A program made the translations under genes and the position numbers. Below are positions 1 to 5,799 of a stretch of 8,000 nucleotides of DNA, piece after piece. Numbering within the stretch: the stretch's first letter is position 1; each line of letters begins with the position of its first letter. The notes beneath the pieces are model-generated. The model was not told the DNA's origin. It did not search any database and was given only the letters and a program-made list of their open reading frames with translations. This DNA comes from JBJKPP01 sp046706145 (GTDB taxonomy: Bacteria; Bacteroidota; Ignavibacteria; Ignavibacteriales; Ignavibacteriaceae), in assembly GCA_046706145.1 (NCBI GenBank), contig JBJKPP010000298.1, positions 1 to 8,000 on the forward strand, written 5' to 3'.

Positions 1-60
1 TTAAAGTTAGATGTTGAACTTAAATTTTATTTCATGCTAAAACCTGAAACAAAAGTATGA
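1..60 (+). CDS. 3' end of an unidentified gene upstream of lpxA (partial)
   Basis: The frame beginning at base 1 is open for 19 codons and ends at a TGA whose first two bases are the last two of the lpxA ATG (overlap ATGA at 57-60). The other two plus frames hit stops within the first 15 bases. The visible tail reads LKLDVELKFYFMLKPETKV: a strand-like alternating stretch followed by a charged end. The four-base overlap is typical of translationally coupled genes, so this gene and lpxA probably share an operon. lpxA often follows fabZ or an lpxC-fabZ fusion, and the tail could be the last strand of such a hotdog-fold dehydratase, but 19 residues are too few to identify it. Confidence 0.5.
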   Translation, partial: LKLDVELKFYFMLKPETKV

Positions 61-857
61 AAATTCATCCAACCGCAATTATTGATAAAGACGTTAAACT
101 TGGCAATGATATTGAAATTGGTGCATATTCTATAATTAAGGGAAAAGTTGAAATTGGCAATGGAGCAATAATAAAAGACCACGTCATAATTTATGGGCCA
201 CTTGTAATGGGGACAGGAAATACTGTACATCCCGGAGCCGTACTTGGAAACATAAATCAAGATTTAAAATACAAAGGTGAAGAATCGATTGTAATAATCG
301 GTGACAACAATTCTATAAGGGAATGCGTAACTATTCAGCAAGGCACTATAGCCAATGATGGGAAAACAACAGTCGGCAACAACAACCTTATTATGGCGTA
401 CGTCCATATAGCACATGATTGTATTCTAGGAAACAATATAATTATCGCAAACTCAACTCAAATGGCCGGGCATGTTATAATAAAAGACAATGTCTATTTC
501 GGTGGCATTGTTGGTGTTCATCAGTTTGTCACAATAGGCAGACACAGTTTTCTTGGATTCCTCAGTCGAATAAATAGAGATGTGCCGCCTTTTGTTATAA
601 TGGAAGGAAATCCTGCTAGGGAAAGGGGTATAAATGTTGAAGGACTAAAAAGAAAAAACTTCAGTTCTGAGGACATCACTGATTTAAGAAAAGCATTTTC
701 AATTCTTTTTAGAAGTAAAATTAGATTATCCGAAAGAATAAATTTATTGGAGACTGAAAAATTCTATACTAAGACTATAGTGAGGGAACTAATTGAATCG
801 GTTGAAGCTAGTGCAAGGGGCAAAAACGGTAGGGCTCTTGAAGCCCATAGACGCTAA
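57..857 (+). CDS. lpxA: Acyl-[acyl-carrier-protein]--UDP-N-acetylglucosamine O-acyltransferase (LpxA)
   Basis: LpxA catalyses the first step of lipid A synthesis, moving a 3-hydroxyacyl chain from ACP to the 3-OH of UDP-GlcNAc in the cytoplasm. The 266-residue length fits the family (E. coli 262). Residues 1-185 are hexapeptide repeats of the left-handed beta-helix, followed by a helical C-terminal part with the family signature GINVEGLKRK (191-200). Aligned by eye to E. coli LpxA, the catalytic His125 is His120 in HIAHD, and His117, His139 and His155 match His122, His144 and His160. Gln68 and Lys71 (NQDLKY) match the acyl-donor/nucleotide-binding Gln73 and Lys76. Asn193, Glu195 and Arg199 match Asn198, Glu200 and Arg204. 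Phe168 sits where E. coli has Gly173, the acyl-chain ruler. The start is the ATG overlapping the upstream stop; it gives MKIHPTAIID, the normal family N-terminus. The tail after SARG is about 10 residues longer and more basic than in E. coli. Confidence 0.95.
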   Translation: MKIHPTAIIDKDVKLGNDIEIGAYSIIKGKVEIGNGAIIKDHVIIYGPLVMGTGNTVHPGAVLGNINQDLKYKGEESIVIIGDNNSIRECVTIQQGTIANDGKTTVGNNNLIMAYVHIAHDCILGNNIIIANSTQMAGHVIIKDNVYFGGIVGVHQFVTIGRHSFLGFLSRINRDVPPFVIMEGNPARERGINVEGLKRKNFSSEDITDLRKAFSILFRSKIRLSERINLLETEKFYTKTIVRELIESVEASARGKNGRALEAHRR

Positions 858-941
858 AATAATTTATTCACTCCCCACCTTCTTCATTTTTACTAGGTCA
901 GCAAAAACTGCAAAAATCATCATTTCTCAGTACCAACTAGT

Positions 942-973
942 TTGGTCGAAATTATAAACATTAATTCGACCAA
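942..973. promoter_or_regulatory. Inverted repeat, possible distal operator for the TetR regulator
   Basis: Perfect 9-bp arms TTGGTCGAA (942-950) and TTCGACCAA (965-973) are separated by a 14-bp AT-rich spacer. The octamer TTCGACCA also occurs at 1113-1120, inside the palindrome at the tetR promoter, so one protein may recognise both places. The spacer contains TATAAA on the plus strand (953-958) and TATAAT on the minus strand (956-951), but neither has a good -35 partner. No T-run follows, so an RNA terminator is unlikely. Confidence 0.55.
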
Positions 974-1032
974 TGCTGAAAAAACGTTATTAGCCCATCT
1001 TTCCTATTTATTAGCAAAAAAATTCCATTCTG

Positions 1033-1044
1033 TGATTCAAATCA
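1033..1044. promoter_or_regulatory. CRP/FNR-family-like half-palindrome (weak)
   Basis: TGAT-N4-ATCA matches the inner part of the FNR-type consensus TTGAT-N4-ATCAA; the outermost base of each half differs. Its centre lies about 81 bp before the start point predicted from the promoter at 1085-1113. This rests on a short pattern match alone and may be chance. Confidence 0.2.
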
Positions 1045-1052
1045 TACAAACT

Positions 1053-1067
1053 TTAGCAGTGTGCTAA
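1053..1067. repeat. Short inverted repeat TTAGCA-N3-TGCTAA
   Basis: Two perfect 6-bp arms flank GTG and lie 18 bp before the -35 element at 1085. The hexamer TTAGCA also occurs unpaired at 1011-1016. It could be a minor protein-binding site; nothing identifies the protein. Confidence 0.3.
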
Positions 1068-1084
1068 TGCCAATATTTGAGCAC

Positions 1085-1113
1085 TTGACAATTATATTGT
1101 TCTTAATTATGTT
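1085..1113 (+). promoter_or_regulatory. Predicted promoter of the tetR-efflux operon
   Basis: A consensus -35 hexamer TTGACA (1085-1090) is followed after 17 bp by TATGTT (1108-1113), which matches 4 of 6 bases of the sigma-70 -10 element. The same stretch reads TATGTTTC, close to the Bacteroidota-type -7 element TAnnTTTG, with TTG 20 bp upstream, so it fits either promoter style. The -10 element overlaps the first two bases of the 29-bp palindrome, as expected for repression by blocking polymerase. Confidence 0.6.
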
Positions 1114-1140
1114 TCGACCATTCAAGTTGAATAGTCGAAA
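1112..1140. promoter_or_regulatory. 29-bp palindrome, predicted TetR-type operator
   Basis: Arms of 14 bp (TTTCGACCATTCAA at 1112-1125 and TTGAATAGTCGAAA at 1127-1140) pair at 13 of 14 positions around a central G1126; the single mismatch is C1119/A1133. It begins in the -10 element and ends 8 bp before the tetR ATG, so it covers the expected transcription start. Size, symmetry and position are typical of autoregulatory TetR-family operators. That the neighbouring TetR protein binds it is an inference. Confidence 0.75.
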
Positions 1141-1148
1141 ATATAAAT

Positions 1149-1754
1149 ATGAAGCATGAAACTTTAAAAGAAGCACAAATTATAGAGGCCGCACGAGAGC
1201 GATTTGCTCGCTACGGCTTTTCAAAAGTTACAATGGACGAAATAGCCGCAGATGTCGAAATGGGGAAAGCTTCCCTCTATTACTACTTCCAAACAAAGGA
1301 AGATTTATTTAGATCAGTTATATCTCAGGAACTGAATGAATTACAGAAAAATATTGAGTCCATACTAAAAGGATCTAATTCAGCTTCAAACAAGCTCAAG
1401 AGTTATGTTGAACAAAGGATGAAGTTTTTTCAAAAATTATTAAATCTTGGCACCTTAAGTGTGCATTCTTATTTCGACACAAAATCGCTCTTCAAGAAAA
1501 CTTTCCTTGATTTTGCGGAAGTCGAATTAAACTTAATACAAAAAATTATTGATGAAGGGAAAAAATCAAAAGAATTTGACCCTGAATTAACAGATGATGC
1601 CGCTGTAATTTTTTTGCATATTCTACAGGGACTTAGATGTAACGTAATTAGGTGGGCAAAACACCAGGAAATAGACGAAAAAGCAAGAGAAAAATTACAG
1701 CAAGAAATGGGTGTTGCTGCAGATATTTTTATTGAAGGTATAAAAAAGAGATAA
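1149..1754 (+). CDS. TetR/AcrR-family transcriptional regulator, probable repressor of the efflux operon
   Basis: The 201-residue length is typical of TetR regulators. The N-terminal DNA-binding domain covers about residues 8-55: AQIIEAARERFARYGFSKVT forms the first helix and turn, TMDEIAADVEMGKASLYYYF (28-47) is the helix-turn-helix with the family's G-K-A-S-L-Y-Y-Y-F recognition region, and KEDLF closes it. The rest is a mostly helical ligand-binding and dimerisation domain that I cannot assign to a subfamily, so the inducer is unknown. The start ATG lies 8 bp after the 29-bp palindrome and has no clear Shine-Dalgarno sequence. It is first in a same-strand series of efflux genes, with 34 bp to the adaptor gene. 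The most likely role is self-repression and repression of the pump until a toxic ligand binds. Confidence 0.92.
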   Translation: MKHETLKEAQIIEAARERFARYGFSKVTMDEIAADVEMGKASLYYYFQTKEDLFRSVISQELNELQKNIESILKGSNSASNKLKSYVEQRMKFFQKLLNLGTLSVHSYFDTKSLFKKTFLDFAEVELNLIQKIIDEGKKSKEFDPELTDDAAVIFLHILQGLRCNVIRWAKHQEIDEKAREKLQQEMGVAADIFIEGIKKR

Positions 1755-1774
1755 TCAAAGAAATTTTATTAAAA

Positions 1775-1779
1775 AAGGA
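1775..1779 (+). promoter_or_regulatory. Ribosome binding site of the adaptor gene
   Basis: AAGGA lies 9 bases before the ATG at 1789, within an A-rich leader. It supports that start codon. Confidence 0.6.
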
Positions 1780-1788
1780 CAAATTATT

Positions 1789-2793
1789 ATGGGACAAGAC
1801 GAAGAAAAGAAGAAACAAAATAATGTTAATCCAAAAGGAGAGAAAGAGAATGTTGATCAAAATATTGACGACATTCCTATTTTCAAAAGAAAGGGTGTTC
1901 TGATTCCGTTTTTTATAATTCTGATTGCGGCAATCGGGGCAATATATTGGTACATAGGACAACTTGGGTATGTTTCTACAGATGATGCCTTTATAGATGG
2001 TAATAAACTTTCGATTAGCTCAAAAATGCTTGGCCGAATTACTGATTTGAAAGTTGACGAAGGCGATTCAGTAACACAAGGTCAGCTGCTAGTTCAACTT
2101 GATACTACAGATTTGGAAGCTCGCGAAAATCAGGCAGCAGCTATGCTTGACTTAGCGAAAGAAAGTGTAACACTTGCTAAAGTTAAATTAGAAAAAGCCC
2201 AGGAAGACTTTGCTCGTGCAGAGAAACAGTATAATGATAAAATTATTCCGAAGGAACAATTTGACCATGCACAGAAAGCATTGCAAGCTGCTAAAGCTGA
2301 ATATAATATTGATATTACTAAGATTAGCACTTCGCACGCGCAGTTAAATGTCATCAAAACAGATTTACTTAATACCAAAATCTATGCGCCGATGAATGGC
2401 GTCGTCGCAAAAAGATGGGTATTAAAAGGCGATGTTGTATCTCCCGGACAACCCATTTTTACAATTTATAATTTAAAAAACATTTGGGTAACTGCAGACC
2501 TTGAAGAAACAAAATTAGCTTCAATACATATTGGGAACAAAGTTGATATATCCGTTGATGCTTACCCGGATCAAAAATTCGAAGGTAAAGTTTTTCAGAT
2601 AGGTTCAAACACTGCATCGGAATTTGCTTTAATTCCCCCTTCAAATGCGGCCGGCAATTTTACAAAAATTACACAGAGAGTTCCGATAAAAATTTCTATT
2701 GCGCCTGTAAATGAAAAGGGTCAAAAAATATCGGATGACCCAATAAAACTTCTACCTGGAATGTCGGTTGAAATAAAAACTAAGATAAAATAA
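1789..2793 (+). CDS. HlyD/EmrA-family periplasmic adaptor (membrane fusion protein)
   Basis: This is the adaptor linking an inner-membrane MFS pump to an outer-membrane TolC-type channel. It has 334 residues. A charged cytoplasmic N-terminus (1-36) is followed by one membrane anchor (about 37-57, VLIPFFIILIAAIGAIYWYI). The next parts are YVSTDDAFIDG (61-71), the first half of a biotinyl-lipoyl domain (about 76-106), a long helical hairpin rich in Ala, Lys, Glu and Gln (about 109-190) and the second lipoyl half (about 196-227, IYAPMNGVVAKRW). A beta-barrel region follows, with the EmrA-type signature F279-ALIPPSNAAGNF-TKITQRVP-299. That signature and the EmrB gene 5 bp downstream point to the EmrA branch rather than the RND-pump adaptors. 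The substrate cannot be inferred. No key region is missing. Confidence 0.93.
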   Translation: MGQDEEKKKQNNVNPKGEKENVDQNIDDIPIFKRKGVLIPFFIILIAAIGAIYWYIGQLGYVSTDDAFIDGNKLSISSKMLGRITDLKVDEGDSVTQGQLLVQLDTTDLEARENQAAAMLDLAKESVTLAKVKLEKAQEDFARAEKQYNDKIIPKEQFDHAQKALQAAKAEYNIDITKISTSHAQLNVIKTDLLNTKIYAPMNGVVAKRWVLKGDVVSPGQPIFTIYNLKNIWVTADLEETKLASIHIGNKVDISVDAYPDQKFEGKVFQIGSNTASEFALIPPSNAAGNFTKITQRVPIKISIAPVNEKGQKISDDPIKLLPGMSVEIKTKIK

Positions 2794-2798
2794 ACGAT

Positions 2799-4400
2799 AT
2801 GGCTAAAGACTTAATTAATAAAAATATAGATTTATCTAATATACATGAGCATCCTTCATATCGCTGGATTGTATTAGCAAATGTAATGATTGGTACGTTC
2901 ATGGCAGTCTTAGATATTTCCATAGTAAATGTCGGATTGCCCAAAATGATGGCTGCTTTCGGTACAAGTGTGGATAAAATTGAATGGGTATTAACTGCAT
3001 ACCTACTCGTTTTCGCAGTTGTTCTTCCCTCTTCCGGTTGGATTGCAGATCATTTGGGTTATAAGAAAACCTATAATTTAGGTTTGTTGCTTTTCACCGT
3101 GGGCTCCTTGCTTTGCAGCTTATCGACAAATGAAAATTTATTGATAGCATTTAGAGTAGTTCAAGGTGCTGGGGCAGGATTCATAATGCCGGTAGGAATG
3201 GCAATTATCACCAGAGAATTTCCACCGGAAAAACGTGGTACTGCATTGGGCTTTTGGGGAGTTGCGGCGGCAGCTTCAATTTCATTAGGACCAATGTTGG
3301 GTGGGTACTTAATTGATAGTTTTAGCTGGCATGCAATTTTTGATATCAACGTACCTGTTGGAATTGTAGCAATTGCAGCTACACTTATTATTCAAAGAGA
3401 GTACAAAACGGAAACAACACGCTCATTTGATTTGATAGGTTTTATCTCTATGACCTTATTCTTAGTATTTCTTTTACTTGCTCTGTCTGATGGTAATGCT
3501 GCTTGGAATACTAACGGCTGGACATCTCATTTTATCTTGACTTGCTTTGCTATTTCTTTTGTAAGCGGTGTAATATTTATAGCTACAGAATTAAGTGTCA
3601 AACATCCGATACTAGACCTTAGAATTCTGAAGAACCGGAATTTCGGTATGGCAAACATAATGCTATTCATTTTTGGTTTGGCATTCTTTGGCAATGCATT
3701 TCTTTTACCAATTTACCTGCAGAATTCGCTTGGATACACTGCTCTACAGGCTGGATTGGTATTTTTTCCAGTAGGCATTATTCAAGCTATCATGTCTCCG
3801 GTTGCAGGTTGGATGACAGATAAACTAAATCCTAAAATTCCAATTTTTATTGGTATAGTATTAACCTTTTTAAGTATGTACTTGTACAAAAATCTTTCTA
3901 TAACTACTGAATATTCTCAGATAATGTTGCCGCTTGTTATAAGAGGTTTCGGGTTAGGTTTTATGTTTATTCCATTAAGTGCCATAGCTATAAATGACAT
4001 CTCAAAAGAAAAAATGGCACAAGCCACGGGATTATTTAATACAATCCGTCAAGTTGGAGGTAGCTTCGGTGTAGCAATTCTAGGAACTTTGCTCACTCAG
4101 AGAGTTATTTTTCATACTGCTATGTATAGCGATACTGTTAATCCTAGCTCGGCAATATTCCATCATTTAACTTATGGATTAGAACGCTTTGTCCAACAGT
4201 CTATTGGTGGGTCAGGAAGCGCAGTAGCACTGAGGGCTAAAGCTTTAATAGCACAAAATTTAGCTGGGCAAGCTTTTATACAAGGAATAGCTGATGATTT
4301 TTTAGCCGGTGCAATGTTAACTATTTTGATATTAATCCCACTCTTCTTCCTAAAATATCATAAGAAAACGCAAGGGGCTAAAGTAGAAGTGATGGAATAA
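2799..4400 (+). CDS. EmrB/QacA-type (DHA2) MFS drug:H+ antiporter, copy 1
   Basis: This inner-membrane exporter of the 14-TM DHA2 family is expected to pass substrates into the adaptor-TolC duct at the expense of the proton gradient. It has 533 residues, normal for EmrB. The motif order is right: VLDISIVNVGLP (38-48) in TM1, motif A GWIADHLGYKK (80-90), motif B RVVQGAGAG (119-127), motif C ending in SLGPMLGGYLID (162-173), and the second-half signatures LQNSLGYTALQAGL (307-320) and GLFNTIRQVGGSFGVAILGT (411-430). A large polar loop (about 434-500) precedes the last TM segment (501-520), as is usual in EmrB. It starts 5 bp after the adaptor stop without a clear Shine-Dalgarno sequence, so coupled translation is likely. 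A close paralogue starts at 7178. The substrate is unknown. Confidence 0.93.
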   Translation: MAKDLINKNIDLSNIHEHPSYRWIVLANVMIGTFMAVLDISIVNVGLPKMMAAFGTSVDKIEWVLTAYLLVFAVVLPSSGWIADHLGYKKTYNLGLLLFTVGSLLCSLSTNENLLIAFRVVQGAGAGFIMPVGMAIITREFPPEKRGTALGFWGVAAAASISLGPMLGGYLIDSFSWHAIFDINVPVGIVAIAATLIIQREYKTETTRSFDLIGFISMTLFLVFLLLALSDGNAAWNTNGWTSHFILTCFAISFVSGVIFIATELSVKHPILDLRILKNRNFGMANIMLFIFGLAFFGNAFLLPIYLQNSLGYTALQAGLVFFPVGIIQAIMSPVAGWMTDKLNPKIPIFIGIVLTFLSMYLYKNLSITTEYSQIMLPLVIRGFGLGFMFIPLSAIAINDISKEKMAQATGLFNTIRQVGGSFGVAILGTLLTQRVIFHTAMYSDTVNPSSAIFHHLTYGLERFVQQSIGGSGSAVALRAKALIAQNLAGQAFIQGIADDFLAGAMLTILILIPLFFLKYHKKTQGAKVEVME

Positions 4401-4434
4401 TTCCTTTTTAATTTGAATGGAGTTAAAAACTAAT

Positions 4435-5739
4435 ATGAAAAAAAATATATTCTCTATAATTATCATATTTATAATACTTAGTAAATGTTTGTATTCTCAG
4501 AATTCTGAGACTGGAAATCTAACATTAGAAAAAGCGATATCTTTAACATTAAAAAACCAACCGTTAATCGAAAGCGCCGAAAACAACTTGAAAACAGCAG
4601 AAGCTAAGATTAACGAACAGAAGAGTTTTGATTACCCTACAGTAGAGGGAAACCTTTCCTACAATCGTTTAGGTCCTGTTTCATCTATTCAATTCGGCGG
4701 AGAAGGTTTTCTTCTCTATCCTGCAAATAATTATGATGCAGATGTCAGTGCAAATTATACTCTGTATGACTTTGGAAAGAAAAGAGCTTTACTGGATTTA
4801 ACTAAATCATTTAAACTTACTTCTACAGAAAAGATAAATCTGGTGAAAAATCAATTATCATATAAAACAGTACAACTTTTTTATTCTATCCTATATTTGG
4901 AAAAAAGTTTAAGTGTAAAAAATGATGAGATAAAAACCCTCGAACAACATCTTGACATAACACAAAAGAAGGTTAACAGTGGTACCGCAACAGATTTTGA
5001 TGTTTTGACTGTCAAAGTAAGAGTAGCTTCTGAAGAAAATGCCAGAACAGATATACAAAACGCAATTAATAAAGAAAAGATAGCTTTGAGAGATCTTCTT
5101 GGATTACCTTCAAGTCAGGAAATTAATTTATCTGGTGAACTCAATTTAATACCACAAACAACTAATTCAGATTCATTGTTGGCTCAGGCATTTGTACAAC
5201 GTGAAGAGATAAAAATTGCTGAAGATGAAGGGAATTCTTTACAACTACAGAAACATGTCGTTTCTCTTGGAGACCTACCGAAATTGAACATAATGGGAGA
5301 CTATGGTATTAAGAACGGATTTATGCCAAACATTGATGTTTTGAGAGGTAATTGGGTTTTAGGAGTCTCTGCTAACATTCCAATTTTCAATGGATTCAGA
5401 AAAGATGCACAAGTTCAAGAAGCAGAAGCTAACTTGGATGCAAACACTGCTCAAATCTCGGCTTTGAAAAGAGAAATAAAAACAGAAGTCGATCAATCAA
5501 TATCACAGCTCAAAACCAGTCGTTCTCAATTAAACACAACTGAATTACAGGTAGAGCAGGCTAAGCAAGCAGTTCAAAGAGCTAAAATTTCTTATGAAAA
5601 TGGCGTTATTACAAACTTAGATCTTTTGGATGCCGAGACTTCTCTGGCAGAAGCCGAACTTTTGAACTTAAGAGTAATCTATCAAAATGTGACGAACACC
5701 TACGATCTTAAAGAAGCTATTGGTGATGCAATCAGGTAA
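4435..5739 (+). CDS. TolC-type outer-membrane efflux protein (OEP family)
   Basis: This is the outer-membrane channel of the tripartite pump. I chose the ATG at 4435 because it gives a clean signal peptide (MKKN, then a hydrophobic run, predicted cleavage LYS|QNS near residue 21) and has GGAG at 4419-4422, a rather long 12 bases upstream. An in-frame ATG at 4417 would add six residues and has no ribosome site of its own. The mature protein shows the internal duplication of the family: YTLYDFG (108-114) is mirrored by IPIFNGF (315-321), and VNSGTATDFDVLTVKV (about 180-195) by YENGVITNLDLLDAETSL (about 387-404). Each repeat contributes two beta strands and long helices; the helical stretches are rich in Gln, Lys, Glu and Ala. 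The length of 434 residues is normal. It lies 34 bp after copy 1 of the EmrB gene, completing a full efflux set. Confidence 0.92.
   Translation: MKKNIFSIIIIFIILSKCLYSQNSETGNLTLEKAISLTLKNQPLIESAENNLKTAEAKINEQKSFDYPTVEGNLSYNRLGPVSSIQFGGEGFLLYPANNYDADVSANYTLYDFGKKRALLDLTKSFKLTSTEKINLVKNQLSYKTVQLFYSILYLEKSLSVKNDEIKTLEQHLDITQKKVNSGTATDFDVLTVKVRVASEENARTDIQNAINKEKIALRDLLGLPSSQEINLSGELNLIPQTTNSDSLLAQAFVQREEIKIAEDEGNSLQLQKHVVSLGDLPKLNIMGDYGIKNGFMPNIDVLRGNWVLGVSANIPIFNGFRKDAQVQEAEANLDANTAQISALKREIKTEVDQSISQLKTSRSQLNTTELQVEQAKQAVQRAKISYENGVITNLDLLDAETSLAEAELLNLRVIYQNVTNTYDLKEAIGDAIR
4495..4510. repeat. Perfect 16-bp palindrome within the TolC-type gene
   Basis: TCTCAGAATTCTGAGA is fully self-complementary and lies over the signal-peptide cleavage region (codons around Ser-Gln-Asn-Ser-Glu). 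It may be chance, since it is constrained coding sequence, or a protein-binding site. Confidence 0.4.
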
Positions 5740-5747
5740 AGTTACTC

Positions 5748-5792
5748 TCCTTAAAAGGTGGCGAGCAATGTGATGAATATGCCGGTTAAGGA
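5748..5792 (+). promoter_or_regulatory. Possible RNA hairpin masking the ribosome site of the MFS_3 gene
   Basis: TCCTTAA (5748-5754) is exactly complementary to TTAAGGA (5786-5792), which contains the AAGGA ribosome site placed 7 bases before the ATG at 5800. A short inner GGC/GCC pairing (5760-5762 with 5781-5783) could extend it. When paired, the stem would hide the ribosome site. It has no T-run and is not a terminator. Function is inferred from complementarity only. Confidence 0.35.
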
Positions 5793-5799
5793 TTTTTAA

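Larger units (their letters stand above)
858..1148. other. Intergenic regulatory region between lpxA and the efflux operon
   Basis: This 291-bp stretch has no open frame with coding character. It contains, in order, a 9-bp inverted repeat, a CRP/FNR-like site, a 6-bp inverted repeat, a promoter and a 29-bp palindrome, each listed separately. No hairpin followed by a T-run is visible after lpxA, so how lpxA transcription ends is unclear. Confidence 0.7.

Noticed and set aside
27..260. Minus-strand open frame opposite the start of lpxA
   Set aside because: It is Asn/Tyr/Ile-rich antisense to the hexapeptide repeats of a certain gene. The minus-strand frame at 1729-1962 is rejected for the same kind of reason.
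832..846. GGGCT-N5-AGCCC hairpin at the end of lpxA as a terminator
   Set aside because: The stem is only 5 bp, lies before the stop codon and is not followed by a T-run.
942..973. The 9-bp inverted repeat as an RNA terminator for lpxA
   Set aside because: The loop is 14 bases, no T-run follows on the plus strand, and the arm sequence recurs at the tetR promoter, which points to a DNA-binding site.
2130..2378. Minus-strand open frames inside the adaptor gene (2130-2378 and 2459-2644)
   Set aside because: The first is Ala/Ser/Cys-rich antisense of the coiled-coil region; neither has independent support.
3161..3349. Minus-strand open frame opposite copy 1 of the EmrB gene, with a similar-looking frame at 7543-7944 opposite copy 2
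   Set aside because: The two antisense proteins resemble each other only because the sense genes are paralogues. Their composition (Pro, Ala, Ile rich) is that of a shadow of a membrane protein, with no ribosome site or spacing that fits a gene.
4498..4512. Possible lipoprotein signal (LSKC) in the TolC-type protein
   Set aside because: The relevant residues are at positions 15-18 of the protein; Lys just before the Cys is not allowed in a lipobox, and a normal signal-peptidase I site LYS|Q follows directly.
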